From Siderastrea radians (lineage: Eukaryota; Cnidaria; Anthozoa; Scleractinia; Rhizangiidae): a DNA stretch of 64,000 bases. The stretch's first letter is position 1. Every line of letters begins with the position of its first letter. Made by a program: the position numbers and the translations under genes. Of the stretch, positions 27,601-38,335 are shown piece by piece. The stretch lies in NCBI GenBank assembly GCA_964017195.1, contig OZ024892.1:13278071-13342070 (forward strand), given 5' to 3'. The notes under the pieces were generated by a model. The model was given only the letters and a program-made list of their open reading frames with translations. It was not told the DNA's origin and did not search any database.

Positions 27601-30600
27601 GCTGGGAGGAAATGCTACATGAAAGCTGCAAGCATGGATACAAGGAGAAACTAATAGTTGACCTTCTCACTTTGTTCAAGCAAGACATTGATGTGACAAG
27701 ACCTGTACAGATAGCAATACTCACAAATCTGGTTGGCAAACTTAAGGGGACAGTAAATCATCATTACATCCCATTAATTAAAACTATTGGGAAAATGCAC
27801 AAGATAAGGCTTGGAGAATGCAACTACAAGTTAACAAAGGTATGTCTGTTCTGTTCAAGTTAATGAAATATATCTGAGAATGAGTGCATGGTTGCTTGCA
27901 CAGGATTTAGTTTCATTATAGTCATTGTTTCTATTTGATTGAAGCTACATGTATCATCCTGTGACTTTGCCACATCAGAGTAACGAGCAACTTAAAGTGT
28001 ATATGACAGATTTCACATAATTTTGTGCTTAATTTGGCGGTTGCGGAGAAAAGAAAAATAAAATGACTGTATTAGATCTCCGCAATGCGGCCCACGTACT
28101 GTAGTTGTTTCGGCATCAACTCCGTTCCTGGAATGACATCAAAACATGACTATCCCCAGGTCTCCCTTTGCGCGGTTTTTGACATGAGCAGAAGTAAAAT
28201 TTTACGTTTTAAACGGCAAAAATGCGGGGAAGGAAAATGGAAATCAAAAAACAATATTTGATATTCATATCAGGATGCCATTTAGATTTGATCATTCAGA
28301 TCAATTAAAATTATCTCCCATAAACACTTAATTTCATGTAGTTCTGCATTGTTCCCATATGGGTTTTGGTGAATCATAACAATGAATCATTAATAAATTC
28401 ATTAATCAATTGTGTATTAATTGTTATTAATACACATTGCAGGATTTGTTTGGTCTTCCTTGTGGCACAACATGTGACAACTTTAATAAGAAAGAAGCCT
28501 TGCAACCAGGTTACAATTCAGATGTGTTGGACCAAGCTGCGTGTCTTTATCTGGATGGTCCTGTGATAGAGGCCAGTGATGAGGCAAGGGCATTGAGGTG
28601 TGGAGATTGCATTGGACAGAAAATTTAATACATGAAATGCATTGTCCTTGTGTATTTTGTCCAGTCAATGATTATATTTTTTTTTCACTTGCTTAAAAAG
28701 AAACAGTAAATGCTGTCATTAGAGGTTAATATAGCAACAGCTTTGTTTACTCCAAAACATGAAAATTCTTCAGGTGATTATTTGTGATACTTTCTGTGAA
28801 AAGGTGGCATTTATTCCAACTGGCTAATTTATTATTCAAGCAAGTTTGTTATAGTTGAGTACACTTTTTAATGCACTCAGAAATAACATACAAAGTGTGT
28901 GTAAAAATTAATTGCTTCAAAAGCTGACTCAAACCTTAAAGCAAATTATAATCCACTGTGTTGGAATCCAAGAATGGGGGCCTTGAGTTTTGTAGTGAAT
29001 TTTTTGCTTGCACCTGTGGCACTGTGGCTGTACAAGACCTAGCAGATATTGATGCCTTAGTGTTGTTTATATGATTTACTGTCCCTTTTAAATTACATTT
29101 TTTGTGGTTTTTGGTCCTGCCTTGTGCCCCTGTCTCCTGATACTGATTGTTAAAAGAAAAAAAATATTCAAACAGTATTCATTTGAACACTCCACTGCTT
29201 AATAGGCCTCCAGAAAAACTGCAGCATTTATGAAATTAGTATTAACTTAAATTACTTCCCTCAGATTTCTTCAGGCCGTTCAAGATGATAAAGGAGAGGT
29301 GACACTGATCGGCAATTCTTGGAGTGGTGATATAGATAGATGGGAGAATGATGCCATGCAAATTCCAAGAAAAAATAGCAAACTGGGTAAGGAATGACCA
29401 ATTATGACCATATTTCTTTTGTAAATAAATGCATTTCTTACAATTATGAACCTAACAGAGCTGTTATAATAAAAGTTAACATTCCAGAAAGTAGGAGATT
29501 GTAAGGGACTGGTTATAAAATACAGGGGAGTTGGGCAGGGTGGTGGTTGGGGGGGGGGGTGGTGGTAAGCAGGAAATATTCATTAATATGAAGGCCAGTT
29601 TTATGTGACCTACCCTAAAATGTTTGCATGTTAATGCCTGGCACACCCATATTTGTCTGTCAAAAATGAAATGACCCATCACCAGTAAATAACAGTAAGA
29701 TCACAGAAAACAAGACTTCGTAAAATGATAATTTTTCCCAGCCTCCGCCCCCCCCCCCCCGCCCCTTCTCCCTGTACTTTATGTCCTATGTTTGTAAAGA
29801 TCATTATGAACAATAGCATTCAAAGTGGAAAGTTGACTCTAGATGAAAAATATTATACAAAGTCTTATTTTCCCAGTTTATTGCATGAGATCTATTTCTT
29901 GATATACCTGAAATGACTTTAAGAAAATAATTTGCATCTATTATGTTTCATTAATAACCACAGATGTGTGAATGTGTAATTCCAGAAAATATCTATAACC
30001 CACCCAAGAAGGGAATTGGAAATTCTGGAGGATAGGGAGCTCAGGGAAAGAGCGAAATTCCCAAGTTTGCAGTTATGCTGGCATGTTATCAAAAGACACC
30101 ATTTGATGCCACAAAAAAAACAAACAAACAAACTATTACATGCCCCACCTCTTAAATGATGCATGGCTTATCCTAAGCCCACCCTCTTTTACAAGCATGC
30201 AGCCCACCCCCTGTGCTTTATGACCAGTCTAAATAATGACTCTTAGCCCTTAAACTTCCAAGATCTGATTAGTATTGCTCATTTCTAGCTGCTATACACT
30301 TCCTTGTACAGTAAATAAGATGATATCAACATGTTCACCCTGTGGCTGCTAAGTTTTCCTGTCTACTGAACAATGTATAAAATTATGTGAAGAAGTTAAT
30401 TACATGTTAAACACACTCTGTGAGTTAGGGTTAAAAAAGGAATCACAGCTTCATTGGTTACAACGAGTATTTCCTTAAAAAGACCCTCCAGAGATCAGGT
30501 ACTCATTGAATGCAACATGGAAATGGAGGTTGGGCAGTAGAAACAGTCAGAGCTGTCAAAATAATTTGAATTAGCCAGCGAAAAAACCTTCATAGATGCA

Positions 30601-33600
30601 CTAAGCAGCAACATAAAAATAAATACAGTTAACACCCACATTTAAGAACCTACTTTTTTCAAGGTCAGCCTGAATAATTCTTCATATATTTATTGTAAGG
30701 TTCATATATAAAAGCCTGGAGGTTCTTAATCCACTTGTTCTTTTATGCATTTGTTTTCTGTATAAGTACATGTGCTGCCCCTTTCACACCAACTAAACAT
30801 ATTGGTTAATTAAACTTGGTTTTTAAAAAAATGAAAATCTTTGACAGAAACTGGAAGACAGGTTTTCAAGACGGATTCTAATGAACTTAAACATTATCTT
30901 TTATTTGAAAACAATTTTGAACAGTGTTTATGTAAACAGCTTTTAAAGATGTTAAATAGAAAATTAATGGTTTCTAGCTTCATTCCTTGTAATTTGGTTT
31001 TACATTACAGTGTCCTCAAAAATCCGAAGAAATTTGAAAACCCAAAATTATTCTTTAGTTTACCCTTCTTTTCACACCTAATAATTGAAAAGAAATTTAC
31101 AATTACTGTTTAACTTAAGTATGAATTTTGAATCAGTCTATTGCTGCAAATGTATTTTTTACAAATTCTGGAATCATTTAATGTTAGACCAAATTTCTAT
31201 TATTTTTTGTAAATCTTAATTCTGTTTGTTTACAGGAGATACAGATGACTTCTCTGCGCTGCAACGGACAGTACAAGGAATAATTGACAAAGGCAAACTA
31301 GCAGCGAAAGTGGCAATTCATAACTTGTGTAACCGTTACTGGAGAAAAGTCACAACCATTGGTCTATCTGATGTGGCCCACACCCAAGAAGGGATACAGC
31401 GGAACTCATCTATTAAAAATCTGGCAAAAAGTGAGGAAAGATTGTGCAGAAAAGAAGGTCAGTCTTATTGGTCACTCAACAGACTCTGCTGGTTTTTCAC
31501 TTTCTGCTTCTATCCAGCTGATGACACCAACAGAATCAACTGTAGCACAGGGAATTTACTATTTAGGATTAGGAATTCCTGATGAGAAATTTGTAGCACC
31601 ATATTTTTGGCGGCTACCTAGTATTTCCTATGGTGATTATGACCACTTGAGACGGACATTTCTCCGTGTGCTTAAATATGATACTAGAGATCTGACCTTC
31701 TTCAAGGATGAACGTGGGAGCATTGTTGCAACAATCAATCACTTACAAGAGCTTATGTCCATATGTCAGAAAAAAGGCCAGAGTGTCCCATTCTCCACAA
31801 ATGATCTCCTCTTGATAAGCTTCTTTGACCAGCGACCTGACACTGCAAACAGAATTTTTACACCTAAAGTTGCAGAAATGCTCCATGAACATGTCAAGGG
31901 ATCAGATGGAACATGCCTTTATTTGATTGCTGTTTACTATTTAACTGAACCATTTTTTGATCCCAATTTTGGAACACCTGAAGAAATCCAGAAAGCATTG
32001 TCAACTGGGATAATGATTTTTAGACTCTGGAAAAAATACCTTGAAATAAAAAAAATGAAACTGCACTCTCAAGCTAATGCAGCAAAATTGAAAGAAAAGC
32101 GTGGTCACTTTATTACCTATGGGGCGTACACTACAGCAGAATTGCTCTTCTCAGCCGGTTCATTACACTGTCTGGCAATGTACTTGCACTTTAAAAATCT
32201 TGGACCAAAGGCCTGTTCCCTACATCGCTCTGGAACAATTGCTACTGAAAGAATTATTGGACAGTTACAGGGCAAGACTAATCAACTACAGTCTCTAGAC
32301 ACAGCTCCTACATTTGCAGAGATGATTAGTAAAACAAAAGACCTGACATTTCTTACTGAAGCTCTGTCAGAGTTATCCTCTTATGAGCACATCAAGATCC
32401 CAGCCACAAGCAACAGAAAACTTTCTCACTTTCGTACCTCAAAAATGAAACCAAACACGTACCAGTACCCAAACACTTATGAGGAGTTCTTGAAAAGACA
32501 GCAACACATGCATAAAGAGGGCATTAAAGCAGCTCAAGAACTTGTACAGGAATACTTGCCGTCTGAATTCCAAAGGTGTTTAATGGAGAACAGCTCATGG
32601 GAATTTCCCTACACATTTCCTAAGCCAAAAGGCATAATTGTAGTTTCGAATCAGCCTCCTACGTATGACAAGCTTGATGTTTCCGTTGACGCCAACTTGT
32701 TAGAGAAAGTACAAACAGAAGTAGAAATGGAAGACTTGGTTGAAAGAGAAGAAGAATTTATAATGCCTACTGCAGACTGTGGAAGAGATGATAAGGAAGT
32801 TGATTTGAATGAAATGAATGTTGATTTTGGAACAAATAGTGATGAAGATAGTGATGAGGAAGAGAATTTAAAAGAAAGAGCAAGTAAAAACCTCAGTCAA
32901 GGAAAGCAAAAGTGGTACATCGAAAGAAATGGAGAAATGATACACATAAACAAAGCTCTGAAACTTCTTATTCCAAGAGAGTTCATATCCAAGGAAAGAA
33001 GCCGACGTCACTGGGTAGCAAACGATCTACATAAAACCATGACACCTATAGACCCAACTCATGATATCATACAGTTTAGAGATGTGGCAGTTGCAAATGG
33101 GGACACTTTCTTCATTGTTCACATCCTTTCCATTTTATCTGAAGAGGGAAAAGAATTGGTCAGTACAAGTTCAAGATCAAAGTGCTTTGTAAGAGGTCAA
33201 GTTTACAAGAACAGGGAACTTGCATCTAATCAATATGGCTTCATGTCAAGTGTTTTTGTTTCTAAGTGGTTGCCTGTGAGAAGAGTAATTTGTGAAGTAA
33301 CTCTTGATAAAAAATGAAGATGGTCTAACTGTCTTATCTGAGGACAGCCAAATGGATCTCAAAAATTGGTTGGAAAAACCTGTTCCATTAGATGATGATG
33401 ATCTTCAATCCAGTGAAGAGAATGATGATGAATTTTATGAAGTGGAAAAAATTCTTGATGTTCGTTTGAACAGAAAGTACCACTCAGAAGAGTACAAGGT
33501 CCGGTTTAAGGGGTATGGTCCTGAAGACGACATGTGGCTGCCAAGTTCTTCATTTCGAGAGCCTGTACAGTTCCAAACAGTTTCTCGGAGAGGAAGAGTT

Positions 33601-35559
33601 CGCAAGCATACTACAAAAGATGAAACTGAGAGCCCACTAAAAAAGGCCAAGTGTTCAGATGTCCAGAAGCATGATAACAAGAGGGGCAAAGGAAGATGGT
33701 CAAATATCATTGAAGAAAAGAATAGCAAGTTCTCAGATAATTCGAGAAAGAGAAGCCAGCAAAAGAGGAAAAATGTAAGTTTCCAAACACATGGTGGAAA
33801 GAAAGTGAAATACCCTGTGGAAGACGTTGGGTTAGAGACAAAAGATGCCAGTGAAATCATTGTTCACAGGAATGATACAAGTCTTCCATTGCCAAAACCT
33901 TCATCAAGCACTAAAATAACTAGGAAAAGAGACAGGGTATTAAAAAGTAAAAAAAAGAAGGGGAAGTCAAATGGTTACAAATTTAGGCAGTCCCTCTCAA
34001 CCTTCAATTGCTTTGAAGTTACATCAACAGACAGTGACGATGAGACCAGCTCACCCAAAAATACTTCATCAAATGAAAGATCTGCTACAAAAGCGAGGTA
34101 TTCATCAAGTCTGACAAAAGAAAGTATAGCTAAACCACCATTAAACTGGGGTATGCCGCAACAGGTGCAGGGAACCAAGGATATTGTGGCACCATCCATG
34201 GTCTGCAGTGGGTCATTTCATCAGTCACAGCATCAAGATTTTCATTATCCAGGCCAGCAGTGCTCTGCCATAGCACTAACAGCGCTACTATATAACACAG
34301 TGAAACCAATTGATAACTGGAAGGGGCGGGACCTTGATCACGTTTTGTTTGTCGGGGACACGTTGCATTTCCTCCAGTTGTGCCACCTAGGAAGGCCCGT
34401 CCATAGTGACTCCAGGTTAGCCCTGGATGAGCTACCTTCAGAGGTGCAGTGCTTCGAATTCCAATTCTGTTTTGAAACAAATATAACGGGTGGTACAATC
34501 GATAAGAAGGAGGTAATACATGCAGATGAATTGGCAGGATTAGAGAATATATTTGAAAACTGTCAAGAATGCAAGGCAGTAGGAGTTGTGCTTCGGATTC
34601 TGGAATATACTATAGCCTGTGCTCACAGCTATAGCATGTGGTATGTTATCGATTCACATGCCCGCGACTCTGCTGGAATGATAGATGACCAAGGCAGTTC
34701 AGTTGTTTTGCAATTTCCTAACTACATGAGCCTTCTTCATTATATTAGATGTTTCGTGGAGCATGCAACTTCAGAGAGAGTAATCAATCAAAATGACCTT
34801 GCATTTGAAGCAATGACATTGCAAGTCAGAGAAAGAAAGCCAGTAAGCAGTGACGAACGTCTTATACTACCCATTAAGTCACTTTTGACTTATCGCACAA
34901 GTTTGGGTGGAATTGATTTATTCAATACTTTTGCCAGCTGTCTCGAGCATGGTAAAAAAGTAAATGATGACCTGCTGGATTTCTTTCTACTCTTCACTGC
35001 TGAGACTCAACTCGATCACATAATGAGGAAACAAATATTTATCTACAATTCATGCTTCTACAAAAAATTAATTCAATTCAACCCTCAAGCCATTAGAAAG
35101 TGGACCAAAAACATTGACATATTTTCCAAGAAGTATCTATTCATGCCGATATGCAAGGACTTGCACTGGCTTCTAGTTATCATAAAAAATGACAAAACAA
35201 CATCTATCATGATTCTTGATTCTTTAAATGGCACACATGGCTCCCTCGAAAAGACTGTGAAGAGGTATTTACAAGATGAATGGGCTGCGAAGGAGAAACG
35301 ACAGCCACGTGGAATGAAGAAAACCCTAGTTATTGAAGAGATTCAGTATCCAGTTGTCCCGAGACAAACAAATGACAAAGACTGTGGACTCTATGTCATG
35401 AAATGCTTTGCAGAGTTTCTAAAAAACAGTCAAGACAAACCATTTGAATCTTGGAGACCTAGCTTTTCACAAAACGATATAAAATTTCTGAGGAAGAGTG
35501 TAAAGTTCTCCATCCAAGAAGAAATTTCAAAGTTGCACCAGACATTCCCTCCAGTGTAA
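21516..35559 (+). CDS. Multi-exon UBL / repeat / chromodomain / two-protease gene (interrupted)
   Basis: Exons inferred from splice sites and phase are 21516-21665, 22369-22469, 22709-22853, 24179-24322, 24366-27839, 28443-28597, 29265-29386 and 31236-35559. Every junction keeps one reading frame, which is strong support for a single transcript. Order of domains: a basic Cys-containing N-terminal part, a UBL ending in Gly-Gly, 26 copies of an 18-residue acidic/Gln repeat, a long Cys-containing domain of unknown function, a central domain, a chromodomain, a C76/UL36-like protease candidate and a Ulp1-like (C48) protease. The gene resembles large lineage-expanded transposon-like genes of cnidarians; I cannot assign a superfamily. 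Three defects are seen: TAG at 24555, a 1-nt shift near 31382 and a 1-nt shift in an A run near 33310. It may be a pseudogene, or these may be assembly errors. The start codon is not found. Confidence 0.7.
22290..22350. repeat. (ATA)n microsatellite
   Basis: About a dozen ATA/AAT units at 22290-22320, followed by an imperfect run to 22350. It lies in the intron just before the 22369 exon. Confidence 0.85.
22369..22469 (+). CDS. Exon: linker before UBL
   Basis: The acceptor TTTTTGTAG and donor GAGAG|GTAAGT are both near consensus. It codes for 33 residues plus two bases, ending in an acidic SEPEDE stretch, and its split codon is completed correctly by the next exon at 22709. Confidence 0.6.
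22709..24322 (+). CDS. Two exons encoding a ubiquitin-like domain with a Gly-Gly end
   Basis: Exon 22709-22853 (acceptor TTTTTCAG, donor CAG|GTATGT) and exon 24179-24322 (acceptor GTCTGAAG) join in phase 0. Together they give a beta-grasp-type sequence. The first exon has the ubiquitin pattern of a hydrophobic strand, then TINELKHKLADVTQIP, then QRIFYGNTQ; the second continues with KDQKLADF and a final strand. The domain ends in VSGG at about 24248-24259, where ubiquitin and SUMO are processed, followed by an Ala-Asn-Glu-Lys extension. The similarity to ubiquitin is in pattern, length and the loop before the helix; key surface residues differ. The downstream part of the same gene carries two candidate cysteine proteases of types that cut after UBL Gly-Gly. 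The donor at 24323 (AAT|GTATTA) is weak. Confidence 0.6.
23211..23727. mobile_element. 517-bp MITE with TTAA target duplication
   Basis: The left end AGAGCCAGTGTCACCCAAAG and the right end (reverse complement) match over at least 30 bp with one difference. Both ends are flanked directly by TTAA (23207-23210 and 23728-23731), the duplication typical of piggyBac-type insertion. The inside holds no transposase. It sits in the intron between the two UBL exons. Confidence 0.85.
24366..27839 (+). CDS. Large exon: Gln/Glu/Ala-rich repeat plus Cys-containing domain
   Basis: The acceptor is GTGTGCAG|GAC and the donor AACAAAG|GTATGT. The frame is open throughout except for one TAG at 24555-24557. Residues encoded upstream of the repeat include a conserved-looking globular stretch (24558-24790). 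The repeat tract (about 24862-26267) is 26 copies of an 18-residue unit. After it comes a globular region of about 520 residues with Cys/His pairs, for example CAICPHYEALC near 26764 and CDNCHKQEH near 27376, which may bind zinc, followed by a Lys-rich helical part. I do not recognise a named domain. No ATG is needed because this is an internal exon. Confidence 0.7.
24862..26267 (+). repeat. 54-bp coding tandem repeat, 26 copies
   Basis: The unit encodes DQAEAAVEDQIQTPDSLQ with variants (TLDSLQ, TPVSLQ, TPDYLQ, AAAEDQ, AEVAVEDQ). The variant order in units 10-14 recurs in units 20-24, exactly 540 bp later, so the array grew by a recent ten-unit duplication. The unit has no stop on the reverse strand either, giving a 492-codon antisense frame that I treat as a shadow. 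The low complexity and acidic/Gln content suggest a flexible spacer. Confidence 0.95.
27840..28442 (+). other. Intron between 27839 and 28443
   Basis: It is bounded by a GTATGT donor and a CATTGCAG acceptor. It is AT-rich with no further feature seen. Confidence 0.6.
28443..28597 (+). CDS. Exon of the same gene (LFGLPCGTTCDNF segment)
   Basis: The acceptor is ACATTGCAG and the donor TTGAG|GTGTGG. It codes for 51 residues plus two bases. It joins the 27839 donor in phase 0 and the 29265 exon in phase 2, restoring an Arg codon across the junction. It has two Cys (LPCGTTC) and no recognised family. Confidence 0.65.
29265..29386 (+). CDS. Exon of the same gene (VTLIGNSWSGDIDRW segment)
   Basis: The acceptor is TTCCCTCAG and the donor CTGG|GTAAGG. 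It encodes about 41 residues and is in phase with both neighbours. Its last base is completed by the exon at 31236 to form a Gly codon. Confidence 0.65.
29387..31235 (+). other. Long intron (1.85 kb)
   Basis: It runs from donor GTAAGG to acceptor GTTTACAG. It contains a G run (about 29550) and a C run (about 29750), otherwise AT-rich sequence. Several short open frames have no coding character. I see no intact transposon. Confidence 0.55.
31236..33317 (+). CDS. Central domain of the interrupted gene (STDSAGF family, function unknown)
   Basis: The acceptor is TTTACAG. The exon starts in one frame and, near 31382 in GTGGCCCACACCCAAG, coding character moves to another frame. The new frame then stays open to a TGA at 33315. 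This fits a 1-nt insertion. The region after the shift has about 640 residues and includes HSTDSAGFSL, an ITYGAYTTAELLFSAG helix and a TTERII-like ATERIIGQLQGKTNQ segment. An acidic tail precedes the next domain. It looks like a large, well-folded domain seen in lineage-expanded cnidarian genes; a DDE/RNase H-like catalytic core is possible but I cannot prove one. Confidence 0.6.
33304..35559 (+). CDS. Chromodomain, C76/UL36-like protease candidate and Ulp1-like protease
   Basis: This is the C-terminal part of the gene. Its frame overlaps the previous one at an A6 run (33309-33314); a 1-nt difference there would make them continuous. In its own numbering, residues about 45-80 form a chromodomain (YEVEKILDVR, YKVRFKGYG, DMWLPSS). 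A basic linker follows. At about 315-480 there is a Cys at 320 (GQQCSAIALTALLYN) and DSHARD with Asp450/His452, the pattern of the C76 herpesvirus-tegument-type deubiquitinases. At about 605-735 there is a Ulp1/SENP-type C48 core: His621 (LHWLL), Asp639 (LDSLNG), Gln688 and Cys694 (DCGLYVMK). The likely role is cleavage of ubiquitin-like modifiers in the nucleus. The stop at 35557 is the natural end. Confidence 0.75.
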   Translation: MIKNEDGLTVLSEDSQMDLKNWLEKPVPLDDDDLQSSEENDDEFYEVEKILDVRLNRKYHSEEYKVRFKGYGPEDDMWLPSSSFREPVQFQTVSRRGRVRKHTTKDETESPLKKAKCSDVQKHDNKRGKGRWSNIIEEKNSKFSDNSRKRSQQKRKNVSFQTHGGKKVKYPVEDVGLETKDASEIIVHRNDTSLPLPKPSSSTKITRKRDRVLKSKKKKGKSNGYKFRQSLSTFNCFEVTSTDSDDETSSPKNTSSNERSATKARYSSSLTKESIAKPPLNWGMPQQVQGTKDIVAPSMVCSGSFHQSQHQDFHYPGQQCSAIALTALLYNTVKPIDNWKGRDLDHVLFVGDTLHFLQLCHLGRPVHSDSRLALDELPSEVQCFEFQFCFETNITGGTIDKKEVIHADELAGLENIFENCQECKAVGVVLRILEYTIACAHSYSMWYVIDSHARDSAGMIDDQGSSVVLQFPNYMSLLHYIRCFVEHATSERVINQNDLAFEAMTLQVRERKPVSSDERLILPIKSLLTYRTSLGGIDLFNTFASCLEHGKKVNDDLLDFFLLFTAETQLDHIMRKQIFIYNSCFYKKLIQFNPQAIRKWTKNIDIFSKKYLFMPICKDLHWLLVIIKNDKTTSIMILDSLNGTHGSLEKTVKRYLQDEWAAKEKRQPRGMKKTLVIEEIQYPVVPRQTNDKDCGLYVMKCFAEFLKNSQDKPFESWRPSFSQNDIKFLRKSVKFSIQEEISKLHQTFPPV

Positions 35560-36425
35560 AGAACAGATGAAAGGAACATGGTTTCTGTTATCACGTGAAG
35601 AGAACACTGTTGCTGTCATCCACAGTAAACAACTTCATGCTGAATTTCCATCTGTACACTGAACATGGGCATTGTATGTTGAAAGGAACTGTGATACATG
35701 TCTCCTGTACTAGCTTGTTTCAGGCTCTCAATTGGTTGTGACGGGCAAAAGGAAAAGCGAGTGAAAGAAAAGATGGGCAAGGACTTGGGAGAAAACCACA
35801 CTCACTTTTCATTTTTTGCTTGCCTTAACTAACTGAGGCCTGGAACAAGCTAATACAGGAGACAATGTGGATAGGACACTTGCATGATGGCGTCATTTCA
35901 CTACAACTACCAGAATCCTTCAGTTTGTTCTTTTCTTGTGTAAATTAGTGCTATTAATTGTTGTTTAAGTAGTGCTTCGCCTAAGAGGGAAAGAGAAATC
36001 GGCATCGGAATGCAAAGAATGTCGCACGCATCATAATTGGCTCATTCAATTAAAATGCAACAATTTGATTAGTTAAAATTACTTTCTTTTCATATTTTCT
36101 ACGAAATTTGTCGATTGCACGCTCGTAACCTCCAAATATGGAAAAATTGTGTGCTGATCTATTTTTTCGCAGGTTATCGGGAAATTGTATGTGAGCGAAG
36201 AAAGTTACAAGGCTGTGTCTTGATTTTCATATTGATTTTATGCATTTGTCAGTATTTCAGCTGTAGTTTCATCTTTTCAAGTCGCTGTGGATGCTTATAT
36301 TTGTAGATAAATGGTAAATAAGTTTGTATATGATATGGAAGAGTATAAATAGTTTTTATTATCGGGATTCGGTGCTCTGGTATTGTTCTCCAAGCCCTTA
36401 AAAGCCGTTTGTTATTGTCCTCATC
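35560..36425. other. Intergenic spacer
   Basis: No gene is seen. It contains the 3' flank of the protease gene and AT-rich sequence. Confidence 0.5.
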
Positions 36426-36602
36426 ATGATGAGTGGAAACATGGTCAAGTCAGCACGCAACAACTGCGACAGCGCACCCGCAAAGAAGCAAGCATCTTCA
36501 ATCTTGCCACCCAAGACCCAAAGAACAAGGGGAGGAAAAGGAAAATTTTGTGTATCTTGCCTCTCTAGGCTAGAAGTTGAAGTGAAATACCATAAGTTAG
36601 AT
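36426..36602 (+). CDS. Candidate first exon, short basic protein segment
   Basis: It starts ATGATGAGTGG and ends at a good donor (TTAGAT|GTAAGT). The 59 codons carry a Lys/Arg-rich part (KTQRTRGGKGK) followed by a Cys pair (FCVSCLSRLE). Codon use looks coding, but I cannot find the following exon with confidence, so this may be the start of a decayed copy of the neighbouring gene family. Confidence 0.3.
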
Positions 36603-37003
36603 GTAAGTATGAGCCATAATTTATGCATTTCTAAATAAGCTTGCTTGTCTCTTCGAAATTCGTACTGTAACCTTTTAGTATTACATGGCCGTTGGCAGAG
36701 TGTTGTTTCCATTGTTTGAAGAACATGATGTTTGTGCTTGTCATGCAGGTGTGGTTTTTTCACAAGCACTGCTCTCTCCTCCGCAGAGTCTCCAACAGGA
36801 ACATGTTATAAATCAGTGATAAAATGTGACCTACATTTTTTTCATTTATTTTGTATTATTGACCACAAATAATTATAAAGAACATGGTGACATAAGCATA
36901 AGTAAAAGTCCATACGCCTGACATTAAGAAAAATAAATATGCTAATTTCTTTCTGGTCATTTGCCACACTACAAAAAAGCCCATTTTTCATTTTTCCTGC
37001 TGG

Positions 37004-37425
37004 AAGTGAGAGGGAACTTGTGTGACTACACTCTTAAAGAGGAAATGTTTACTCTCCAGTTTGGATGTGAGAGGGGACTTGTGTGACAATACTCTTAAGA
37101 GGAAATTACTCTCCTGTCTGGATGTGAGAGGGAACTTGCATGACTATACTCTTAAGAGGAAATTACTCTCCAGTCTGGATGTGAGAGGGAGCTTGCATGA
37201 CTATACTCTCAAGAGGAAATGATTACTCTCCTGTCTGGATGTGAGAGGGAACTTGACAAAATGTGTGACTATACTCTTAAGAGGAAATTACTCTCAAAGT
37301 CTGGATGTGAGAGGGAACTTAATGCGTGACTATACTCTTAAGAGGAAATGATTACTCTCCAGTCTGGATGTAAGAGGCAACTTGCGTGACTATACTGTTA
37401 AGAGGAAAGGATTACTCTCCTTCCC
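37004..37425. repeat. Minisatellite, 57-66 bp unit, 7 copies
   Basis: The unit reads GGATGTGAGAGGGAACTTG, then TGACTATACTCTTAAGAGGA, then ATTACTCTCCAGTCT, with small indels between copies. One frame is open across three copies but the varying unit length breaks it, so it is treated as non-coding. Confidence 0.9.
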
Positions 37426-37559
37426 AGTGTTCCCCTCACACTTTACTCTTTTTCATCTACCCAGCCTCCATACATTTTTTTCCAACATGTGCAGTACAGT
37501 AAAAGCATGATTGTAGGAGGCTTCTACAGAGGAGAGAGCTAGCACTTTTGAAACATTTA

Positions 37560-38085
37560 TTTTGGTAAATGCTTCTAAACATGTCTTGTGCAAAGTTACA
37601 GCAAATTCAAATTCAGCGGCACCACTTGTAGCAAAGGTCAAGAAATTCGACCACATTTCTCCAGTTTTAAATAACCTTCACTGGTTTACTGTGAGGAAGC
37701 GAATAACCTTTAAGTTTCTTTGCATTACTTACGTGCTTCATGGTCTGACCCCTACATAGCTATCGGAGCCATCCCGCTGTTTATGCTCTGAAATCTCTAA
37801 TCTACTTGTAGTTCCCAAATGCAGAACAAAATTGTTTGGAGAACGAGCCTTAAGTTTCAGTTGCAGCTCCTACATTGTGGAATAAACTGCCCAGTGAGAT
37901 TAAGAACCCTGCATCTGTAGCCCCCTTCAAAATGAGTTTAAAAACCTAACTTTTCAAGAATTAATCATTATTATTGTTACGTTAGTTTCTAGCTTTTTAG
38001 TGTAATTAGTATTAATTAGATTTCTTTTCATCTGCATAATTGTAGGAGCACTGAGACTGTTTAAGTGCTCCTAAAGCCCAAATAT
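37560..38085 (+). pseudogene. 3' end of an L2/CR1-like LINE (reverse transcriptase C-terminus)
   Basis: Conceptual translation shows the signature that follows the reverse transcriptase in L2/CR1-type non-LTR elements: KKFDHISPVLNNLHWFTV, RITFK, TYVLHGL, and further on ALSFA/LWNKLP-like and SFK-like pieces in other frames. It is broken by stops and shifts. The tail runs into the ATT microsatellite at 38085, as expected of an L2-like 3' end. Confidence 0.65.
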
Positions 38086-38120
38086 TATTATTATCATTAT
38101 TTTTTTTATTATTATTATTA

Positions 38121-38180
<60 letters not shown>
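38085..38180. repeat. (ATT)n microsatellite
   Basis: About 28 ATT/TTA units with a few interruptions, attached to the 3' end of the LINE fragment. Confidence 0.95.
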
Positions 38181-38181
<1 letters not shown>

Positions 38182-38335
38182 GAGCAAGGTAGTTACTCTA
38201 CTGTTATCAATGTGTTTGTTTAACCACTGGTTTTCTCCTATTTCTTTATCTACAACCATTGGTATTTGCATGTGGGTTCTAATTACTTGTTTTCCTTGTT
38301 TACCTAAGGAAATTCAGCACCAGCAGTGCCTTCAT

